A stretch of DNA of 64,000 nucleotides from Larix kaempferi (Eukaryota; Streptophyta; Pinopsida; Pinales; Pinaceae), in contig BSBM01000904.1 of the NCBI GenBank assembly GCA_027924585.1, forward strand, positions 18,559,501-18,623,500. Direction: 5' to 3'. The notes under the pieces were generated by a model. That model had not been told where the DNA came from. It saw only the letters and a program-made list of their open reading frames with translations, and did not search any database. A program made the position numbers and the translations under genes. Position 1 is the stretch's first letter. Each line of letters begins with the position of its first letter. Positions 57,931-64,000 of this stretch are shown piece by piece.

Positions 57931-58975
57931 TGTAGAAATTTGATAAAATAACAAATTCTCTTTATGAAATTTTATCAAACACTTTGAATGGATATCTTGG
58001 TTTATCATTTATCTGAGTTATGATTTATATAACCATTGTACAATAAATCTATTGATAATTGAAACATAAACACTTATATATTCACCCAATGACCTAGCTG
58101 AAGAGCTGAAGACAAATGCATACACATTGAAAACTTAGAAATTTAGGGCCAAGCCCAGGGCAAAACCCTCACTTCATGAGGGAAAACCCAGAGAGATTTT
58201 TATTAAAGAGCGGTAACTAAATTACAGCAGAGACATTAATGCTTAAGCAATCTGAAATACATTGAGAAATGTGCCATAAATAGAAATAAAATACCAGCAA
58301 TAAATGCAGTTGTACGGCCTCCTTCGACAGAAAATTACCTCGAAATTTGTGCCAATGGCTGCCCTTGATTTCTGTGCCAATGTTCTTCAGCAAAATAGCA
58401 GAAAACACCCTCAAAATTTGTGCCAAAGACTGCTCCTCGATTTCTGTGCTAATTAATGTTGTTGTGCGGACTGCATGGCCTGCTGAACAGATCCGTACAG
58501 TACGGATTTTCTCAGTTTCTGTGCAGTGGTATGATTCCCTTCTCCTCAGTATTTGTGCACAAGCAAAACTCTCCTCCTGCTGCAATTCGTGCTCTCTCTC
58601 TCACAAATGGGTTTGCTATCCTTTGAAACCCTAGATCTCTCTCTCTTTTTCTCTCTTTTGTCTTTCTGTGTGTTTTCGCTCTCTTCCAAAGGTGCATTAA
58701 ATAGGTGACTTCACCTCCTTGAAACCCTAACTAATTCAAACTAACTTTTGAATGGCTAAGATCACTTTTGATCTAAGGGTTTACATTAAATGCACATTAA
58801 GTGTCATTTTTAATCATTTAATGCACAAATACATTTAATAAAGTCATTTCACTTTTAAAACATAAATTCACTTTTTATATTTCAAAAGTACATTTCCTAG
58901 GAAAGACAACTTATGTCCCCACCATGGAAAACACAAAAACATAGAAAGGGACCTTACTCATTACAAAATTCAACA
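57931..58975 (-). mobile_element. Solo LTR (1045 bp) with exact 5-bp duplication
   Basis: The insert starts TGTAGAAATTTG and ends ATTCAACA, and CTTGG stands on both sides (57926-57930 and 58976-58980). On the minus strand it would begin TGTTGAATTTTG and contain a GGGTTTTCCCTCATG stretch like the R/U5 region of copia LTRs. There is no internal coding region, so it is a solo LTR left by LTR recombination. Two related stretches with AATTTGTGCCAA form an internal repeat at 58330-58450. Confidence 0.82.
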
Positions 58976-59034
58976 CTTGGTGCTTAATAGATCCAAGGTT
59001 AAGATGGATTTAGATTTATTAATAGTGCATTAAT

Positions 59035-59145
59035 TGCACCGAGAGTAGCGAGGTGCTCTACAGCCCAGTATGAGGGGAGATGTTGTAATTGCACAGAGAG
59101 TAGCAAGGTGCTCTATAGCCCAGTATGGGGGAGATGTTGGAATGC
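59035..59145 (+). repeat. Duplicated polypurine tract and LTR start
   Basis: Two 54-bp units, each AGTAGC-AGGTGCTCTA followed by CAGCCCAGTATG and a G-rich GGGGAGA, end in TGTTG at 59081 and 59135. They repeat the motif at 57791-57820. Confidence 0.75.
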
Positions 59146-59163
59146 ATAACGTTGTGTAACGTT
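59146..59163. repeat. Target site duplication of the LINE (18 bp), left copy
   Basis: ATAACGTTGTGTAACGTT occurs here and again at 60541-60558, on both sides of a poly(A)-ended insert. This is the typical length for target-primed reverse transcription. Confidence 0.92.
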
Positions 59164-59441
59164 TTTTTTTTTAACAGTAACAGAGGAATAGATTATATTT
59201 ATAAAAGCTGTGCACAGCTATTCATTACAAGCTTTCAAAAGATTTCTGACAGAGCAGGAAATGTCTGGACAGACTATAACTATGATTTCTAACAACAATA
59301 CATTGCAAGCTCTGAGTTTTGTTTTTCTGTAACTATCCAAAATGGAGCTGGAATAAACCTTTATAAATTGTCTGTTGAGGATTATGCAGAAATGCATTGA
59401 CAAAAAGATACAAAATTTTGGAACCTGAGCTATGCTGTAAA

Positions 59442-60131
59442 CTAGCCATAATTCTTTAACCGGGCAGAGGTTGCGTCCACCATTTCCTGGTTGATTTCCT
59501 GGTTGACCGTGGGGGTTTCGTGCACCCAGCTTCCCTGAGTTTTCCCTGTAAGAATGGCCATGTCTTCCTGCAGCATGTCCACTTTCCCCATTAACTCGAA
59601 CAAGTTCCTTTCCAGGCCGTCTATCCTGGAATCCTGACAAGAGAGCTGTGAGACCACGTGAGTGATATCCGAGGCCATCTTTGCATTTTGTTTGACGCTG
59701 GAGTAAACGGCATCGTAGATGTTCCGGACAGCAAGTTTATTGTCCACCATAGTTCTGCTCAGAGCGGCTATGGCCGCCAACACAGTCTGCATTGTTTCAA
59801 AATTACACTCCGGCAACAGCAGAAGACGGGGGGAAGGAGAGTCAAGCTCGCAGAGGGAAAGGCGACTCAGAGCATCGGGTAAGTGGGGAGAACGAGCCAT
59901 CGCGGAGGAAGGGAAAGAAGGAGCCAGTGGAGGAGTAAATAATGGCTCGTGGGAGCTGACAATGCAGGTGGGAGCGAGGTGACAGGTGGTAGGGCGACCG
60001 GGGAGGCGTGTGGCTGAAGCTACGGAGGGGGGGGAAGATACAAATCCAATGTTTGAGCACGGGAAAAGGTGGACCCTCGAGACCATGGACCCGACCTTAA
60101 GAACAACCATGAGTTTGTTGATCCTTGGCAT
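59442..60131 (-). CDS. Unrecognised 229-aa frame between LINE RNase H and poly(A)
   Basis: The first 110 residues are rich in Ser, Pro and Leu and look disordered. Residues from about 113 (CNFETMQTVLAAIAALSRTM) to 210 look like a long helix or coiled coil with regularly spaced hydrophobic residues (ISQLSCQDSRIDGLERNL-like heptads) and repeat the pattern of a multimerising protein. I do not recognise a family. It lies where an L1 3' untranslated region is expected. It may be an extra LINE frame, captured host sequence, or chance; a second in-frame ATG lies near residue 78 (M-A-R-S-P-H-L-P). Confidence 0.4.
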   Translation of the reverse strand: MPRINKLMVVLKVGSMVSRVHLFPCSNIGFVSSPPSVASATRLPGRPTTCHLAPTCIVSSHEPLFTPPLAPSFPSSAMARSPHLPDALSRLSLCELDSPSPRLLLLPECNFETMQTVLAAIAALSRTMVDNKLAVRNIYDAVYSSVKQNAKMASDITHVVSQLSCQDSRIDGLERNLFELMGKVDMLQEDMAILTGKTQGSWVHETPTVNQEINQEMVDATSARLKNYG

Positions 60132-60139
60132 TAAGACTT

Positions 60140-60540
60140 AAGGAATGTAATGATACCCCAAAACTCCATTGAGATCCTTGACTTGTCCAATTCCGAGCAA
60201 AATTCCTTTATTAGCTGCTAAATCAGCAAGCCTATTGTTCTCTCGACGGATGTGGAAAAAAGAGGCCTTAGAGAGGAGAGCGTTGGTTTTAATTCTTTGC
60301 ATGTATTTGTGGGCTTTTGAGCCTGGCGAGGCAGACCCTCTTCACATGATTTGAATGACATGCTTGGAGTCTCCGTAGATTCTAAGGTTGTCAATGCTGA
60401 AGCTGGAGGCCATATCTAAGGAGAAAATGAGAGCTAACCATTCTGCCTCGTTATTGGTTTTGCTACCTAGTCCCCAAGAGAAGGCTGCAATTTTATTTCC
60501 TCCGGGATCAAAGAGTATCCCACCCGCACCTGCCGCCCCG
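60140..60540 (-). pseudogene. LINE RNase H domain
   Basis: The sequence encodes GAAGAGGILFDPGGNKIAAF, SWGLGSKTNNEAEWLALIFS (the E of the active site), L-R-I-Y-G-D-S-K-H-V-I-Q-I-M (the D of the G-D-S motif), a TGA, and then HIRRENNRLADLAANKGILL (the terminal A-D-x-L-A block). This is the RNase H type found at the C-terminus of plant L1 ORF2. One in-frame stop and the missing N-terminus make it a dead fragment. Confidence 0.88.
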
Positions 60541-60558
60541 ATAACGTTGTGTAACGTT

Positions 60559-61595
60559 ATGTAACATGCCTTTCCCATATAAAAAGAAATAAAAATGAAA
60601 AAGACTTTGGCTTAAACAAAAACAAAAAATTAAATTATAAGGATTTAATCTTAAACCTAGATATATCAAGCATTTAAAATATCTTGATGCGTAAATATTT
60701 TCTTGATGTGTAAAAAAATTTACACCTCAAGGAACTGGATCCCTCTCGGTGCTTGATAGACCCAGATTTAAGATAGATCTATGCTAGTCTACTCTCATCT
60801 CTTCTGTGTGTTTCATTTTCTTGTTAATATGGTTGCACCTTAAGTTTGTCAACACTTGTTCTGTTTCTAAGATATGTCTTCATTGTGCTGCAGTTCAGTG
60901 TCTCCTAAATTGTCAGTTTACCTATCTTCACTATGTTAGCTTATACTTTCTTTATGTCTTATTTCCTTGCATTATCAGTTCTCTCTTTTAAGTACTTTCC
61001 ATTCTGGAATCCAGATTAGATTCGGAACATGGATTATCTTTGACTTTAATTATTCTAGTTGTTTTGAGCCACCTTCTCCCTTGTGATCTTTTTTAACTTT
61101 TCATTAGACAATTTAGTTTCATCTCCATTATAGTTTTCCTTAATATTTTTGTAGTTTTATGCAAAGAAGATTCTTGCTTGCTGAGAGTGTTCTCCATTTT
61201 GTTGCATGGAGATGTTTCCTAAACAAGAAGGTTACTAATATCTGAAATATTGAAGATTTTGAAAAATGTTGCTTAGTCAAATAGAAATAAACTCTTGTCC
61301 TGGCTTGTGCCATATTTTCAAAACTGGGTGTCCTTTGTTAATATCTCCTATGAAGCAAATAACTAAGGTTATGGTAATTAGAAGTTGATTTTTTTTATTT
61401 TTACACTGTAACTTGCTTTTCTTCTCTTTAGAACCTGATGTGAGATTAATATCTAATTATCCATCCAATTTTATTTCTTTCTTTAAGCCTTCATATTAGT
61501 TCAGACTCCATGCCAGCATGAGTTTGTGTGTTGAGGGACGAGGGCTGGGAAGACAAAGATATTCTAACTGTTTGTAATCATGAATAATCATGCAG
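60559..61595 (+). other. Intron 5, last part
   Basis: GATCCCTCTCGGTGCTTGAT at about 60738 echoes the sequence around 57919-58990 (before insertion of the solo LTR), so this may be the second LTR of the same older copia. Beyond 60800 the sequence is pyrimidine-rich, unremarkable intron up to the acceptor at 61594-61595. Confidence 0.45.
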
Positions 61596-61675
61596 ATGTA
61601 GAACTTTTTGATGGCCATCAAGGTTTAATTCCACTTGGGCGTGGTTCAACTACCATGACTCGTCCTACAACATAA
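61596..61675 (+). CDS. SPP: SPP terminal exon and stop codon
   Basis: After the acceptor CATGCAG the exon completes the aspartate codon and encodes VELFDGHQGLIPLGRGSTTM, ending TRPTT and TAA at 61673-61675. The G-R-G-x-S/T-T-M-T-R-P-T-T tail is the hallmark C-terminus of plant SPP. A few bases later the 3' untranslated region begins. Confidence 0.93.
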
Positions 61676-64000
61676 TGAGCATTTTATGGTACAATTGTTA
61701 ATGGCGTGTCTAATCTTCCACTGTGTTGACTTCCAAGGTACTTTTAATTTCGTGAACTAGATGTTCTCTATATATATTGATTGCATTAAACAGTTCTCTA
61801 TGAGCTCAGTTGTACTCCATTGCAGAAACAAGTCTTGGTCTGTAGAGCTATCAAATTCTTTTCTTGAGGAATCTCAAGGTAGGGCAGCTTCAACTTTCAA
61901 GATGGCTAGTGATCATCAAAGTCCTCAAATTTTCACAAAGGCAGTTACATGAAGGACACCAGTGGAGGATTGTATGTGTGATCTCCCAAAAATTATGCAG
62001 GCAATGCTATGAGCTGAAATGTCAACTTTATTCCATGTCTCTTCCATCTTATATGATTGCCAATGTATATTTTTTCTAACTTCTATTTCTTTAATTCAAT
62101 TTCGGGAGTGAAACTGGAGGGATGATCTGTCAAAGTTTATGCTAGAGGAATAAGCAATATAGTTTGCTTGCCATGTTAACTTTTGAGCATCTTCTTATTT
62201 GTTAGACTGCATTGCTGCAGGCGGTGTCCCCGGGCCCTATCTTTTGAACTCATATTGTAATATCAGATTATATTTCTAAAAGTCTAACCTAGTTGTCAAT
62301 GTAACAGGTAAGCTTGTTTGTAGGTTTAATTTTGCAGTGCATTTATATTTTCATGTAATAAACGTGTGCCCATTTGTTATCATCAAAAATCACGAAGAAA
62401 ACATTTGTGTTCATTTAGACTGTATTATACAAGAACTGAAAAGGATGTCTCTATTTTAAATTTTTTTACATGGCTCACTTGATGTTTTACTCGGAAATAG
62501 CCTCGGCTCATAAATTGCTGCTCTTATGTTGCTGTAAGGGCCATTGGATGTTCTCGGGTGCAGTATACGGGGATATTTTTCAGTATAGTGTCATTTCAAA
62601 TCTCCTTCCATCACTATATTAGTTTCTCATCTTGCCTTAATATGTCTGTGTATGTGCTTCAGTTATAGAATAATTTTTCCGTCCCACCATTTTTGTTGTA
62701 ACCGAATGATTCTGAAGTCTAAGCCTATTTAGGGTCCTTTTCAAGGTGATATTGATCCCCTAGGTTTATGTTATAGCAGTCACTTTGCTTCTTGACTCGC
62801 AGGTTCTGTAAATTCATGTTGTCCTTGGTCGGTTGTAGCAGATTTTACAGGTGTTGAGATTGATCTGTCACATTTCTTTCCACCTGATTTGGTGGCGAGG
62901 GCATCAACAACCCAGCAGAAACAACAGTAATCGATCATTGAAGCAATTTGGCATTCATGTATGTACATTCCTATAGGAGCCCAGACAAAATCAGGTCTCT
63001 CCAAGACAAAACATTATAGTATATACAGCTTTGTATGCGTATAGAAGATAAGATCTTATAACAATTTTTTCGATTACTTGTTCTAAAAGCTAGTAACTTG
63101 GAACAGTCTGCAAAAGAATAATCTGGTTTGATTAGCCTACGCCATGCTTTTGCTGATTGGACATTCATTGCAACATATTTTGTCCATCAGAAAATGAAGT
63201 ATTTGATTCATCTATTCAATAAAGAAAACTTTGTTACTTGTAATCAACTATACGGTCACAGTTTCCATGAGGTGCATTCCGAACAAATGAATGTTTCTGC
63301 ACGAAAGTCCTGGGTAAAATATGTGCAGGAAATACATTTATAGCTGCAGTTTTTTTGGTTCTTTTTTCCAAAATTTTCAAGTATCGCATCATTCGGGTGG
63401 TTTCTACATAATTTAGTCTATGACATCGAGAAGGTAATTTTGTATTTTTTTTTTCGTTGGAAGCACTAGTTTATATGAGGCATTTCTATAGGGAAACTTG
63501 ATATTTTCAAAATGCTCCACCAATTTTGAATATGTTTTGGAAGTATACCAACATCCTCGAAGCGTTTGCAATCATAATCTCTTATTTGGTTCTTTCTTGA
63601 TCATGAAATTATTAGTAAGCCTCGAGAAGGATGCAGGGATAACTTGCCGCCATAATCATTTTAGTGATGTATCATGAATAACCATTGTTTGATAAGAAAG
63701 TATTTACCATTTTAGGTCATGAACAAATATTCAAGCATGGAGGACCATTTCATCGCATATTATTAATACCTGCTCAGCATGGAATATTGTTTTCAACTAT
63801 TCGTCAAATTTTGTTGAACTTTCGTTTAGTTTTTTGTTTTTCCTCAGCTTAACTAAAGTTTCCCACTTTTTATATTAAATTAAAAATTTTAAATCCCTTT
63901 TTAAATTTTCAAAATTATTTTTGAGACTGGTGGCCTATGGATTTGACAATTTTCCTCTGCTTTGCAAGGGAATTATTAAATTAAAAAATAAAAATAAATT
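61676..64000 (+). other. SPP 3' untranslated region and downstream flank
   Basis: No further gene is recognised here. CTTCCAAG/GTACTT at 61738, TTGCAG/AAACAAG at about 61826 and CTCAAG/GTAGGG at about 61876 look like splice sites of introns in the 3' untranslated region. An AATAAA at 63218-63223 is a possible polyadenylation signal. A 41-codon open stretch after a CAG at about 62801 is described under findings. The last kilobase is AT-rich and featureless. Confidence 0.35.

Larger units (their letters stand above)
59164..60540 (-). mobile_element. 5'-truncated LINE (L1-type) insertion
   Basis: Read on the minus strand the insert begins inside an RNase H domain at 60540 and ends in a poly(A) run at 59173-59164. 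It is flanked by an exact 18-bp duplication. It is 1377 bp long, hence strongly 5'-truncated, lacking endonuclease and RT. A 229-residue frame follows the RNase H (see separate entry). Confidence 0.9.
1..61675 (+). other. SPP: Stromal processing peptidase gene, 3' part (six exons, five introns)
   Basis: SPP is the stromal M16 zinc metallopeptidase that removes transit peptides from precursors imported into chloroplasts. Joining 3-94, 488-608, 727-807, 2210-2311, 39539-39716 and 61596-61675 gives about 217 residues with no stop and consistent phases (2,0,0,0,1). They match, from memory of the family, the C-terminal M16-like domain of plant SPP: the LLAEIINSR-LFTTVRD-GLTYDV segment, the VDACKSVLRGLHSN helix, the AKRTLLMRHE segment and the terminal STTMTRPTT. 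The catalytic HXXEH site belongs to the N-terminal part and lies upstream of the window, so activity cannot be judged here. All introns are GT-AG. Introns 1-3 are short (393, 118 and 1402 bp); introns 4 and 5 are 37.2 and 21.9 kb and carry nearly all the mobile elements. The coding sequence itself shows no damage, which suggests the gene is still in use. Confidence 0.9.

Overview
This is a plant nuclear window. It carries the 3' part of one conventional gene whose two last introns are swollen to about 37 kb and 22 kb by transposable elements. Spliced together, the exons at 3-94, 488-608, 727-807, 2210-2311, 39539-39716 and 61596-61675 (plus strand) give about 217 residues. I recognise these as the C-terminal domain of the chloroplast stromal processing peptidase (SPP, M16 metallopeptidase family), ending in the characteristic RG-S-T-T-M-T-R-P-T-T tail. 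All splice sites are GT-AG and all phases agree. Such long introns suggest a large-genome seed plant (a gymnosperm or an early-diverging or magnoliid angiosperm); the sequence alone does not fix the species.

Intron 4 (2312-39538) is a nest of elements inside elements. An old, broken Ty1/copia element has its coding region split over 17.2-17.6, 26.2-26.9, 33.9-36.1 and 36.5-36.9 kb. It was invaded by hAT-1 (6475-17144, exact 8-bp duplication GTCCAATT), by hAT-2 (17611-26209), by copia-D (26926-33941) and by a 386-bp MITE (36113-36498, duplication GTCAAAAG). hAT-1 is itself invaded by copia-B (6754-14228). hAT-2 is invaded by a 2.6-kb element C (19949-22512) and by two further small inverted-repeat elements. 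An antisense Ty3/gypsy pol remnant follows at about 37.4-37.9 kb.

Intron 5 (39717-61595) holds an hAT-like non-autonomous element (41164-42114, duplication GTGGGGAA), an inverted partial copy of element C (43072-44033), a third decayed hAT transposase (44.6-45.9 kb), and an antisense WVD2-LIKE (KLEEK/TPX2 family) pseudogene split by a solo LTR (46809-48254). It also holds copia-E on the minus strand (51222-57692, duplication TATAG), a second solo LTR (57931-58975, duplication CTTGG), and a 5'-truncated LINE (59164-60540, 18-bp duplication).

Copia-B, -D and -E share an odd architecture. Each has a long leader of about 2.8 kb without gag, a residual RT-RNase H region, and then 1.5 kb or so of non-coding sequence packed with minisatellites just before the polypurine tract. 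gag and integrase are not recognisable in any of the three. B (plus strand) and E (minus strand) lie inverted within one pre-mRNA, as do C and its copy.

The only gene that looks functional is SPP. Everything else is mobile-element DNA or pseudogene with frameshifts and stops. Apart from the short exons, the window shows no rRNA, tRNA or CRISPR.
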